A DNA stretch of 64,000 nucleotides from Prinsepia uniflora (Eukaryota > Streptophyta > Magnoliopsida > Rosales > Rosaceae), in contig CM064865.1 of assembly GCA_032719365.1 (NCBI GenBank), forward strand, positions 39,544,065 to 39,608,064, written 5' to 3'. Of this stretch, positions 36,280-49,080 are shown piece by piece (within the stretch, counting starts at the first letter, position 1; each line of letters opens with the position of its first letter). The notes under the pieces are model-generated. The model saw only the letters and a program-made list of their open reading frames with translations, searched no databases and was not told where the DNA came from. The translations under genes and the position numbers were made by a program.

Positions 36280-38485
36280 GAGGTTTTGCTCTTAAAATGA
36301 CGCACAGATTGAGGATGTGATGTCTCTACAGTCGTAACAACCCGTCATCAACCTGATAGTTAGGGTATTAGTACGAGGATTCGGTAGAATCGAATCCTAG
36401 TTAGATTACGTTTAGCACGAGGTGTGATGGTTTAGGGTTCGATTGGCATATGATGCCGCGTGTTTCAAGAGCTTGAATCCCTAGAGGGTCGATGTGTTTG
36501 TGAATCTAACATCTTAGAGCCGTAGTTGTATTAGAGATATGATCCAGTGGACCAATAGGCACAGTAGGACGACTTGAGTGTCGAGACCGTCGAGAGGTTA
36601 TGAAGGACGTGGAATGGAGCAACATGGAATCAGTGGAGGTTAGACGTTAGGGTCGTCCACGAAAAAATAGCACAGATCAGAGTCGAATCCCAGAGGGATG
36701 TTGACTGGTAGGGGATGCCCGAAGTAATTATTGTGTGGCATAGTAGGATGCGATTGTACGTGTAGCAGTGGTGCAGTGTTAGGCACGGAGTATGGCCAAG
36801 TCCTTGTGGAGGTCAACTGCTAGGAGCCGTATAGGTACGAGGGGACGAAATCCTCAGATTGGGGTACTAGATGTTTGGACGCCAGTATCAGGGTATGATG
36901 ACTCTTCGGAATCGAGCGCGAGGGATCACCCAAGATGGACATGCTGTAGGGAGCAGCCGAGTTACAATAACGCGAGTTGGTAGTTGATTTGACAAGTGAT
37001 CAGGAGAGCGGTACTTGTGGATCGGATTCCCAGGCAGATAGATCGGCGGATGTTGTGGTGTGTTGAGCGGTTGGTGCAGGCGGTGAGTTGACTGCATAGG
37101 TTTGGAGTCTCGGTGGTGATGTGTGTGGATTGTGTCCGCACGGGCTCGCAGTAGGAACCACGATCGAGGCTGGATTTGTTGGTGGTTGTTGAGAATCGAG
37201 GAACATTCATTTCTCGTTGGGATTGTCAGAATGGTCATACCTAGAGTCGTGGGTTACGAGGGAGGTAGAGCCTCTCTGACCCGAGCAGAGATAAGTGGTG
37301 ATTGCTCTGTTTGAGTAAGATTTAGGATTGGTTTGATACGCACTTCGCGTGGAGGTGATGCGATAACGCTAACGATAAGAGACGACAAGCCACGAGCTGA
37401 GGGTAGCTCGGTCATGATGTGCTCATGGTAAGGTTCTACCACTACACGACGAGAAGGATTCGTCAGCTAGTGTAGATTCTTGGGAATCGTGATCGAGATG
37501 GTTTTGGTTAACTGCGGTTGACCATCCCTCCTGAGTTTCATGTATGCTTGTTTGAGGAAAATCTACTGGTGAGAAATAGAATGGGTCACTATAGTAGTTA
37601 TCGACAGTTGTCATTGGTCAGAAAGAATAGACAACGCAAGTACTGTCATGGGGATTAGTGACCGGTGGGTCAGAAATGATGAGATGCAGAGATACGACCG
37701 AAGAGTTGAGTGGTACATCGGATTACGATGAATCGACATGGTTTTGGATGTGCATAAATGATCATAAACGGATAGGCGATTTGGATTGACTACAGACATG
37801 TGGATAATGTCCGAGTGAGTTGAAGGCCTAGTTGGTGACCAAGTTGGTAGACGTGCCCTAGAGTAGCAAGCAGGTGAGTTCGATGGACTCCGAAGGGACA
37901 GAGGGGATCCCGAGTGACTCGATGCGAGATATGTGCTATACCTGGAAGGGTGACAGGTACCCTAGGTATTTGTGGACGGACTCCACGAGTGTTAGGTGTT
38001 GGAATTGGATCCCATAAGGATAAGGGCGTGCGAATTAGGTTACCGACGTGAACGGCGATGGAAGAAGCCGAAGAGAATTAATGGAAGTGTTTAGTCTTGA
38101 AGGAAAGGATTAAACATTACAGTAATTATCATAGAATACTCTTAGTCGGAGTAGGAGGACTTCTAGCTCAGTCATTGGAAAAGTTAAGTACGCTTCCAAC
38201 ATGGTTGCAACTACTCTCGACGTAGAGACCAGTGAAGGAGACTTCTCGTTTTCTCCTCATTGGCAGATAGTGCTAGGTGCTGGAGGATGACATAGGATGA
38301 ATTTTGATGTCATCATCTTCGCCTTTCCTCATGTGGGTCGATGAGGAAGGAGATGACAGCTAAGGGTACAAAGAGGGTGTAAGAACTAAACACCTAGGCT
38401 GTGGGTCAAATTTAAGTGACTTGGAGATCAGATGATTCTTGGTGTCACTGGATATGACGAGTGAGTACCCAAGGTGAGTCCATCG

Positions 38486-41400
38486 TGATAGGACCCATCC
38501 CAATCCCCCCTGGATTAACGCGGGATGACCCTGCTCCCGTCTGACACGAAGTGTTACACAAGAGATATTTCTGACCTTTGCCCTCTCGGGCTATCAGAGT
38601 AGGCCAGGATCCGGATGAGGTATGTGATATCTCGGTCTCTACTACAGTCCACATCAGCTGTCAACCTGAAGGGCAGTCAAAACATTAAAAGCTGTGAGTG
38701 GACAAAACAACTAGTTTATAAAAACATTTCATGAGAAGACATTTGTACCCTTCACTAAAAAGAATGCATGCATTCGAAAACCGTTTAACCAAAGAAACCA
38801 TATGTGGGAACTAAGCCCAAAACCATAATCAAATCAAGTATACGGGCCACTGCCCAAATCCATAAGGGACTCAGCCCAAACCATAGTAAAACCACGTACA
38901 CGGGCCACTTCCCAAAACCTGTCCATATCACATATCATATATCATATATATCATATATACATATAATTCACACAACTAATACTGTCACGGTTTCCAAAGC
39001 TACGGGCGTGCTACCCGGGGTCTTAAACCCAAGTCTCTCAGAATCCAAGGACAATATCCGTAGACCAATGACCCATCCTGAGGTTATAGTACAAGCCTTC
39101 CTGAGAGTAAGGCACCCAACGGGGGCGACTCCCACTCAGTCAGTACTCTGTGACTACTCCGGGGTCCACCCAGGCCAACGACCTTCCCCGGAGGAGATAA
39201 TAGAAGTAAAGGAAGGTATATGAACATATATATACATAACATAAATATCCATGCCCGGTACCCCTGAACCGTCATGATCCATAACATCCATTCCATTCAT
39301 ATATATATAACATCCTCCATGCCCGGTTCCCATAAACCGTCATGTACTACAATAACATAACAAGGGTTCATGCCGGTTCCCATAAACCGCCATGAACTTG
39401 GAAATCCATCTAGGGTCCCTGACCCGAAATCATCAATGTAAAACAACTAGGTCTCTTGCCTGAACATATGACATCAGTTGGGCATCCTGCTCGATATCTC
39501 ATGGTCAGTCACGACTCCGATCGCAGTGATGTGTGCAACCATCCATTCAGGACCGCCCTCAATCCTGGTATGTCGTCGTGAACGAATCAACCGACGCGGC
39601 CACCACAAGATCATGGTGCACTCATCACCGATCGCTATCCTGAACCGTCAGCACTCCGAAGTCGAGCCTCCCCAGGCTATTCGACAACAGATCGTGCATC
39701 GTGACCTCTCCGGAAGGAACACATCCCAACTCGGAGGCGAGCGTCGTATCGTCTGTCGCCGTACACATAGCACCCGTCGCGACCTCGATTCAGACCCGTA
39801 GGTTATCAATAGCGTCATATGCCTGAGACCAAAACAAATGGGTCTCATACACGAGTTTATCCTTTTTGAAATCCAAAACCTTTTCATTTAAAACAATAAA
39901 GACATACAGACCCGTATAAGCACCGTATAAGGCCGAAACCTCGAAATACGTTCTTATACGTAACCACAACCAAATGCACCCATGGCATTACCAAACATGT
40001 ATTAAAACATTTAATAAACATTTATGCATGCACCAATTTAGAAAACCAAGGTCCACTCACAGACCGTCCGAGCTGCCGCCTCGATTTACGTGCCATACGG
40101 CTCTCCCGAACCAATCACCGTCACTGGGACTCCCGAACCTGTCCAAATCGTAATATAAGGTTACTAACTACCTTATTAACCTCTCACTAAAGGCCCGTAA
40201 ATTTTTGGTATTTTTAACTATTTTTAAACTCGATCTGAAACCTTTCGATGCCCCGAACATTATCGAGACTGTGTCCGATCGACACGAAACCAGTCCCAAA
40301 ATGTTCGTTACATCGAATAGATGATTTCGTACGTTGGAAGCACCCTCAAAATCCTAACCATGCGCTCACACATGGCCTTGGAACCCCCCTGCGCGTGAGC
40401 GCACGCGCCGGGTACTGTAGATCGTCATCAAGCTCCAGCTGGTTCAGACCAGCCGGTTCGGTCCTCTAGTTTTCCTGGACTGGCGTGACCGGTCCGGCTC
40501 TCTAAACTCCTCATTTTGGTCCGTTTTCAATCCTAATCAATCCTAATCTTCTAGTTTAGATCTTAGGAACTTAAACCAATTAATTAAAACTCATAAAACC
40601 TCTAAAACCCGACCGGTCCAAATCTAAGCTCACGGTCCAGTTTTTCTAAAACCATCCCAGAGGTTCCTCAACTTCCAAACTCTCTCAAAACCTTCCTATT
40701 AACCTCCTAACAAGCTAATTAATTCAACCAAACCATCCAAAATAGGCCATAATGTTAAAATCGAAAATAAATGGGTTTTGGATCTAACCGGGGGTACCTG
40801 TTCGGGTTTCGGCCTCAGCCGTGCACGGTGGCGCCATCCTGGGCCAGCCACCACGTCCTTAGCATCCTCACTTCACTCTGTCCTCAGTCATAGCCGCCAT
40901 GGCAAGGGTTGGATGGGTTTTGGGTTCAAAGGGAAATGAGATCGGGTAGTGTTTTGGGAATGAAGGAATGAATGATCGATGAAGGGATGATATGCATGAA
41001 GGAAAGAAATGGCATGTGGATGGGTGACAAGTGTCACTCATCCATTGGGCCTCCATAAAATATCTGGGCCCCACTAAATTCCAAAACGAAACCGTTTCGT
41101 AATTCGCGTAATAGTACCTTCATACTTTCGTGAACCGTAACTTCGCCGTCAAACGTCCGAATTCGACGTGCCGCCTGTCTACGGATTCTTATCGCCTCGA
41201 TCTACGTAACGGTCCTCGGTCCTCGACCATCGGACATCCCAGTCTAAAAGTCATCATTTTACCCTTTTTAACCATAATTACCCAAATGCCCTTGAACTTC
41301 CGAACGTCATAACTTCTTCCTCGAATGTCAGAATTGAACGTGCCACCTGTATATGAACACCTGACATAACGAACTACGTGACATTCGTCGGTCAAAGTCC

Positions 41401-41560
41401 ATTTGACCGTCCCAATGAAAAGTCAATGTTTTACCCACACCTAGGGGGAAAATGGTCATTTTGTATCGTTCGTCCGATTTCTCTTTTCTAATCATAGATT
41501 AGCCTCACTAATCGTGATTAGTCACTAATCTAATACTGGAATTTAGGACGAGTCGTTACA
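38486..41560 (-). mobile_element. Solo LTR, TSD with one mismatch (CATCG/GATCG)
   Basis: It begins TGATAGGACCC and ends GACGAGTCGTTACA. Flanks are CATCG (38481-38485) and GATCG (41561-41565). The length is 3075 bp. It shows the usual order of GTGAGTGGAC, ATGCATGCAT, the hairpin-repeat zone, ATGCATGCACC and GTCCACTCACAG. One U3 TGACGT site has decayed (41350-41375). It lies at nearly the same internal position as the minus LTR in element A. Confidence 0.85.
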
Positions 41561-42030
41561 GATCGAGTAGCGTGAGGATGATCAAAACGACGGAAGTGAT
41601 TGTGACAACCGTGAGGCATTTAGACCGAGGTCTGGTCGTCATTAGAGTGAATTACCTTGCTGATTATTCTAAGCTAGGAGCAGAGCAGAACCCTTTTTGT
41701 CAGACTATTGAAGGACTCCTTAGCATAATTGGTGAGATGACAAGACAGAGATTGGATATGGGGATACATAGGGAACGAGGACGATACATGGATATCGATC
41801 AGGAAAAGATGAATAGCCAATGCCTCGAGTGAGACCTACGAGCCGAAGTGTGTCTTCGCGAGAGTTGAGCTGGAGCTTTGGGAGCTCCGGTGACAGTGTG
41901 TGCCGACGAGTATGGCATAGTGTCGAACGTGTAGGATTTGCACGAGAGTACCGAGTCGTGGGACACGATTGGATATCTACAATTTGGTTATGGAATTAGG
42001 TCGGTTTGAATTTCGAGGATTAAATTCCTG

Positions 42031-42043
42031 AAAGGGGGAAGTT
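42031..42043 (+). other. Polypurine tract of element D
   Basis: AAAGGGGGAAGTT abuts TGTAACCACCCG at 42044. The upstream 'tttcgaggattaaattcc' matches the PPT context of element B. Confidence 0.85.
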
Positions 42044-45000
42044 TGTAACCACCCGTCCCTGATTTTAAGGATTAATTAGGGATTAATGACAGATTAGCGA
42101 GGCTAATCAGGGATTAGCCGAGGAGTAACGGACATTCAGGGGGAAATTACGATTTTTCCCCTAAACGAGGGTGAAAAGTTGACTTTTGAGCCGGGAGGGC
42201 CGATGGCCGAAGGCCAAGGAACGTTACGTAGTTCGCATTAATACGAGTCCGTAGACAGGCGGCACGTCGAATTCGAACGTTCGACGGAAAAGTTACCGTT
42301 CATGGAAGTTAGAAGGAATTATTTACGATGGCACACTTTACGAGATAAAAGTGGACTTTTGTCCTCAAGTGGCCCAAATATTTGAATGAGGACAATGGAT
42401 GAGTGACAAGTGTCACCTATCCATTGCCCACCTAATACAGACACATGCATATCCATTCCCCCTGTCTGTGTTCATCCCATCCAACCCGATGAATCCCAAA
42501 ACCAATTCCCCTTCCCCTTTTGATTTTGTGTGAGGCCATGAGAGGAATTGAGGCGAGTGATGGACTGAGGAAGGTGGTGGGAGCAGCAGGGCCACCGTGG
42601 ACGGCGGTGGGAACTCACGGCCAAGGTAAACCCGTGGCCCCCTTTATATTCAAATTTTGGATTTTGGATTTTGGACATTTAGGATGTTAGTGGATGATTG
42701 GGGAATGTTGTGGGAGGTTGTTGGTGTCGTGTAGGATCCCAAAAGGTGACTGATGACGGCTAAGCTGGCCATTCCCCGACTGAGAGTAATTTTCAGTAGG
42801 TAGCCACCGAATTGCCATTCAGGCCAAGTCGGCCCAATCCAAACCCATAAACCTTCCTACAAGGATCCTAGGAGCCTAATAGAACCCTTAGGATTGGGTT
42901 TGGGCCCTTGGTTATCCCCTGAACTTAGAATGGAAGTTTTGGGTTTATTTGGATTCTTGAACCCATAGGATTTAGGATTGGGTTCCTAGTTTTGATTTCA
43001 TAAAAGGATTCATAGGATAGATTTAGTGTAACGCCCCGAAAATCCAAATCTTGTAAAATTATAAAATAATATGTAAAATGACGTTTTTACCCCTGAAAAG
43101 GGAGTGGCTAAAGTTATTTTTAAGTGGGATACTTTTTCATAAATTCGTGAGGACCATTGTGTAGATCTCGAGACGCTGTGTTCGTAGACTGGTGGCAAGT
43201 CTAAAACGGAGCTCGGATGTGAAAGTTACGGATCTACGAAGTCCCGAGGTAAAACGGTAATTTGTCGAGCGAGGGGCAAAATGGTCTTTTAACAAGTGAA
43301 CGGTTGAATCATTAACATACTTATTCATGCTACCAGCCAGTGACACCTGTCACCTTGTCTTCTCCTTTGTTCCGGATAACATGGAAACATAATGATGATT
43401 AGGGACATTAATCCCTTAATTAGCGAAAATCATAGCATTTGTCCCTTTCTTGACTGTGATATATATTGGATACATTGGAATTGCATCAGTTGAGAGAAGG
43501 AGAGATTGAGAAGACTGAATTGGAGAGAAAAACACGAGGGACAGAGAGGCATCCAAAATTCCAGAATTCGAAAAATTGGAAAACAATGATGAGAATTCGA
43601 ATTAGAAATTGTGAGCTTGGAGGATCAAAATTGAAGCTTGATGAAGCTTCCTGAGATCATTTCGAACCAATCCACAACAAAAACGAAGAGAATTGGTGAT
43701 GTATTGAACAAGAACAGAAGCTCCAGTTTCTGCTCAAAATCGAGCTTGAGTTCGAATAGTTGGAGGTAGGAACCTGTGAAATTAATTATGTATAAATGTT
43801 TATTACACTCTCACGATGCTTCTCGTGTCAATTAATTTGAAAAACCAGGACAAAATGAGTTAACCCGAAAAGTAAATCCGTTAGAATGTTGATCGTGGGA
43901 TATTAGGATTAAGGTCGTGTTTAAAGTAATTAAGTTTACAGAACTTGAATTAAGATAGATTAGAAGGGATCAGGTGAAAAAATGCAAGGAATCGAGATCG
44001 AATTGTGGGAGAACGATTCGGGTCTTGTCGCGGGTTTTCAACCCGTTTAACAGAGAACCGGGTGAAGGAGACGCACTGTAGCAGTACTGTGCTAAGCACA
44101 TGGCTTTCACGCACAGCCGCTCGCGGCGGCGCATGAGGACGCGTGGGTGAGTTTCTGGGAAAGTGGTCAACATGTGTTTTGATGTTCTCGATGATACGAA
44201 CCTATTAGTGTTGGTTTCGGGTCAATCAAATATGGATTCGGAGTAGTTTCGAGTACCCGAAGCGTATAGTTTATGTTTAAATAATCTTATTAAATTCCGA
44301 CGATTAGGGAATTCATATATGGGACTATAAGATAGTGTAGTAACATTAAATTACTTTGTTTCATAGGCCGGAATATTCCCAGGACATCGAAAGAGAGCGA
44401 ACAGCTTGAGGTTGAACAATCTGGGCGGTGTGTGTGAGTGGACTTTTGTTTTCTAACCGTGATGCATGCATATATGATTTAAATGCTTTATTATATGATT
44501 TGATATGCTTTGGCATGATTGATGTTTCAATCCGGTGATTTCTCGATTTTATGGATTATTATATTATTTTTGGCACAATTTTTGAGAAATTATGAAATTG
44601 ATGTTTTGGGCATAGGCCCGGGATTGAAAATGATGTTTTGACTCGGATTATGAGTCAGGGATGAATTTGATGTTTTCCGGACATATTTTATGGTTTTACG
44701 TGAAAATGACAACTCGGTTTACGGTTGCACGGATTTGCGTGAAAATGATATTTTGGGCTTGAAACCCAATAGAATTGTGATTTTGATTGGATTTGTATTT
44801 CCATGTGATTACATGATGATATTGATGATTTTCGGATTTATAAAACAAATCAGGACTTTGGTTTTCCGGACTTGAGGAAACTATATTTTGGGGCTGAGAC
44901 CCTGTGTTAATAAATGATTTTGGTTTTCAAAGCAACTGTTTTTGACAGGACCCATCCCAATCCCCGCGGGATTACCATGGAATGTGTCCTGCTCTCGTCC

Positions 45001-45539
45001 AACAAGGGGTGGCAGACAAGGGATAACCAAAAGTCACTGCCCAAACGGGGCTTCCAGAGTGCACAAGGATCGATGGAGGAGGCGTGCAATGTCTCAGTTT
45101 CTGCTGCAGTCGCATCCGTAATCAACCTGAAGGGCATTAAAACCAATAAAAGCTGTGAGTGGACGAAAATAAATAAGTTCATTAAACACATTTATAAGAC
45201 ATTTATGCCCTCCAATAAAAACGTATGCATGCCACGAAAACCAGTAACCAAAACCATTGTTCAATCAAGCCATTAGGGCCTTAGCCCAAAAACCGTAACT
45301 CAAAACCAAGTGTGGGAACTCAGCCCAAAACTGTGGAATACCACATCCAGACATACAAAACTATGTGGGCCACCGCCCAAAGCCATAAACATAAATCCAT
45401 AAATCCAAAACCATTTAGGGTCCCCGACCCGAAATACCATTTCAATAACAAATAATCCATTTTTACCACATAAATACAAATCCAACTGAAAAGCCATTTC
45501 ATAGATTCATTAATCCATATTTACCATTACCACCTTCAG

Positions 45540-45695
45540 CATCCCAGATGCTTAGCGTCCCAGATGCTTGACATCCCAGACGTCATATCTCACGGTATAA
45601 TAAGCGACGCGTGCTGCCCGGGGTCTCTCCCGGTCCATATCTCTGACATCCCAGATGTCTGACGTCCCAGATGTCTGACGTCCCAGACGTCTAAT
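45540..45695. repeat. Array of 15-nt palindromes GACRTCCCAGAYGTC
   Basis: GACATCCCAGATGTC (45645-45659) and GACGTCCCAGACGTC (45677-45691) have perfect 6-bp arms around CCA. The unit at 45661-45675 has one mismatched pair. Looser copies lie at 45540-45585. The same block recurs at 3925-3975 and 56685-56820. Confidence 0.85.
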
Positions 45696-45909
45696 CATAG
45701 AAATCCTGCTCCTGAGTCACTATACGGTATGGTAGCTCCGTACAATGACCCTTCGCAGGCAATGCACCGTGACTTCCCCAGTGTCCCAGCCATCTGGAGG
45801 AGACCATCATATATCCTTGTATCCAGATGGTATATGGAAAACAATTTTATTAAATCATTTCACAACATTACAATGGGCCCTTGCCCTCCATAAAACATCA
45901 CAATTCCAT

Positions 45910-46240
45910 TTAGGGTCCCTGACCCGAAATCACATTTATTAAACATAAGGTCACAGACCCGAAATCACCTTTATTACCCAACAGGGCCTCATGCCCGATT
46001 TTATAAACCACTGGGCCCACGGCCCGATTTGTAAGCCACTGGGCCCATGACCCTAATTCCTAAATCAATTGGGCCCCTGGCCCTATAATATAACTCAAAT
46101 GGGTCTTAGCCCGATTTCGTAAATAATTGGCCCCTGTCCCGATTTCATAAAGTAATTGGGCCCCCGGCCCGATTACGTAACTCAAATGGACTCCAAGTCC
46201 GAGGTTTCCAAAATAATTGGGCCTCAAGCCCGAGTTTATC
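45910..46240. repeat. Array of about 33-bp units with GGGC-N-GCCC hairpins
   Basis: Successive units include 'actgggcccacggcccgattt', 'aattgggcccctggcccta' and 'aattgggcccccggcccgatt'. Each has a GGG(C/T) arm and a (G/A)CCC arm separated by a few bases, on a common 'gatttcrtaaayaatt' background. Sparser versions occur at 35400-35490 and 50625-50740. Confidence 0.8.
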
Positions 46241-48076
46241 TTTCCAATTTCAAAACCATTTCATCATATTATATCCAAGTCATAAGTATGGAAAATCCGT
46301 GCAAAACTGGAAAACCTCGATTTACGTGCAAGCACGTAAATTGCCTCGAAATACGTGAAACCGTATAATTTACCAATATCCAAATCAACATCATACAATC
46401 ACAATCATAATCCATATAAAACAGTTAAGCATGCATAGAATTTATAAAACCAAAGTCCACTCATAGACCGTTTAACGATACGCCTCGATACGCGTGCCAT
46501 AGGCCTTCCCAGTTAAGCATGTCATAATCCTATTAAAGTCCCGTAATTTTCCCGAATTTTTAACTATTTTTAAACTCGATTGAAAATCTTCGGACGTCCC
46601 GAACAATATCGAAACGATGCCCGATCGACACGAAACCAATCCCAAAATGTTCGTTACATTGAATATATTAAAAGTCATGTTGGAAGTTTCCCCAAAATAC
46701 CCTCCACGCGCCATCACACGCCGCCCAAAGGGGCTGCGCGTGAAGCCCACGCGCGGTGAACAGTGTCATCGTCTACCTCTGCGAACCGGGTTCATAGTTC
46801 AGCCGAACCGGCGGCCGGTTCTCAGTCAATCCTCAACCATTTTCAGTTATGTTTGTTCCTACGTCTTAGTCTTATTATTTCCAGTTGATTCAAGGTTTAA
46901 AAACTAAGAAACAAACTCGTTTCATTACCTGTTCGTGGAGGAGTACAGACTGGCCACCTGCAACCGTTTTCTGTCACCAATTCTGACCGTCCTATTACTC
47001 GAAAACAAGACATACTTTCTCATTAGATTACCAGAAAGTCATTTTACTTAATGGAATTGACTAACCAGTCCTAAAGCCCGTGTTTGAAAATTCAAACTTT
47101 ACCTCCTCTGTTTTTCGGTTATTCTTCCGCCGTGTCCACTGCCGACTCCCGTCGTGTCTCAGTCCTGCAAGACAAGCCCTTGCACGAACGTGTGGAGGTA
47201 AGTATGGTTGTGATATTGTGTTCGTGTGTGTTGGTCAAGAGGTCAAACCGTGGGTGTGTATGTGGACGAGTTTTGTACGGTGGTCACACCACCGCCGCCC
47301 ACGGTGGTCACACCACCACACGCGATTCAACTCCTCTCAGTCTCCCTGTGTTCGTACACGGTTCCAAGAACAGAGAAGGGGTTGTGTGTGTATGTGTTTC
47401 GGGTGGGAAAAATGACAGAGTGAGATAGATGAGTGTGATCAGAGATAAAGGAAAGAAAGAGATAAGATCAATGGCCCAGATTTGATCTTGATAAGGAAGT
47501 GGACGGCTGAGATTAAAAGAAGGGATTAATTACATTTTAAATCATTAATGGAAACATGATCCAGATTTAGGGCCTCAAATCAAGGGATGAGTGACACGTG
47601 TCACTCATCCAAGGATCCAGATTCAACAGTCACTATTTATTATTTTATTATTATTTTAATCGAAGCCTCGGTTCGTTAATTCGTTCCCGTGACCGTAACT
47701 TCGTCGTCGAAACTCCGATTTCGGCATGTCGCCTGTCATTGGATTCGTATCGACGAGACCTATGTAACGGTCTTTGGCCCTCGTCCATCGGACCTCCCGG
47801 TCAAAAAGTCAACATTTGGCCCCTTTTCCGCCAAATTACCAAAATTCCCCTCAACTTCCGATCGTCATAACTTTCTCCTCGAGTGTCAGAATCGAACGTG
47901 CCACCTGTCTATGAACTCGTGACCGCGCGATCAAACAGTCAACATTTTGCCCACAACAAGGGGCAAAACGGTCATTTTGCACATCTTGTCCGATTTCGCA
48001 CTACTAATCACCGATCAACCTTACTAATCAAGATTAGTCACTAATCTAATCCCGGAATTCGGGACGGGTCGTTACA

Positions 48077-49080
48077 GTTTTTCACTGGTTTTCATAATGG
48101 TGATGTGTTGCGGATATTTAGGGCTTTCGGATGGAAATATGTTTTTCCCCGGAGTGCACCCTGGAGATAACGCTCGCCTTCGGGATGGAAGTGTTTACCA
48201 CGAAGAGGCCACGTAGCATGGTCTGTTGTCGTGCAGCCGAGGGAGGCTCGACTCAGACCAGAGATGTGCTGGATTATATGTAGATCAGTAAGTGATGTGT
48301 TCACGATGATCTGGATTGTCGGCTGGTGAGGTTTTCACAGCGACGGATGCTCAGATTTTGAGCGGCCCTTAAGCCTATATGATTTGCACGCGTAGTAGGG
48401 ATAAACGTGACTATATGCAACTGAATATGGAAATAAGTCCCGTGGTATTTTGGAAATTGATTTTGAGGAAACCGTGGTTTTAAGGAAAATGATTTTAAGG
48501 AAAACGTGGTTTTATGGAAAGTTGAAATGATTTTGATGAACATGAGTTTTAGGGAAAATGTGGACATGGAATTTAGAAAAATGTTTTCATTTTATCGGTC
48601 CACTGATAATACTTGATTGATTTCATACTATTACTCATTTTTTATGATATCCATGCATGTTTGTGAAAACTGGATATTTAGGGCTTTCGAATGGAAATAT
48701 GTTTTTCAACGCAACTGTTTTTCACTGGTTTTCATAATGGTGATGTGTTGCGGATATTTAGGGCTTTCGGATGGAAATATGTTTTTCCCCGGAGTGCACC
48801 CTAGAGATAACGCTCGCCTTCGGGATGGAAGTGTTTACCCCAGAGAGGGCACGTAGCAGGGTCTGTTGTCGTGCAGTCGAGGGAGGCTCGACTCAGACTA
48901 GAGGTGCTGGATTATATGGAGATCGGTCAGTGATGTGTTCACGATAATCTAGATTGTTGGCTGGTGAGGTATTCCCAGCGACAGATGCTCGGATTTTGAG
49001 TGGTCCTTGAGCCTATTTGATTTGCACGCGTTGCAGGGATAAACGTGACTATATGAGATTGGATATGGAAATAAGTCCCG
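48077..49080 (+). repeat. Tandem duplication, period about 639 bp
   Basis: 'gtttttcactggttttcataatggtgatgtg' starts at 48077 and again at 48716. The following 360 bp ('ccggagtgcaccct', 'aaataagtcccgtgg') are repeated with about 90 percent identity by eye. The second copy preserves the empty site of the 44943-48076 insertion. Confidence 0.9.

Larger units (their letters stand above)
36266..42043 (+). mobile_element. Element D internal region, non-coding, split by a minus solo LTR
   Basis: Own sequence is 36266-38485 and 41566-42043, about 2.7 kb. The first part aligns piecemeal with A (4546-6741). The second is only about 480 bp, against about 1.9 kb in B, so D lacks most of the 3' half. A frame at 41572-41832 (86 aa, starts MRMIKTTEVIV) spans the second part. 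Its mix of hydrophilic residues and RERGRYMD resembles no domain I recognise. The frame is too short and its start lies beside the TSD, so I do not call it a gene. Confidence 0.75.
44943..48076 (-). mobile_element. Solo LTR with 5-bp TSD GTTTT
   Basis: It begins TGACAGGACCC and ends GACGGGTCGTTACA, with GTTTT at 44938-44942 and 48077-48081. The length is 3134 bp. The reverse complement matches LTR A across its insertion point. It holds two mini-palindrome arrays (45540-45695 and 45910-46240). Frames at 47080-47428 are U3/R sequence with repeated 'ggtggtcacaccac' and no domain. Confidence 0.92.

Noticed and set aside
41572..41832. 86-codon frame in the D internal region
   Set aside because: The start lies at the edge of an insertion TSD, the frame has no counterpart in B or C, and no domain is recognisable.
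47080..47428. Overlapping frames of 111-114 codons
   Set aside because: They lie in LTR 44943-48076 on the strand opposite to its sense, contain repeated 'ggtggtcacaccac', and match no family.
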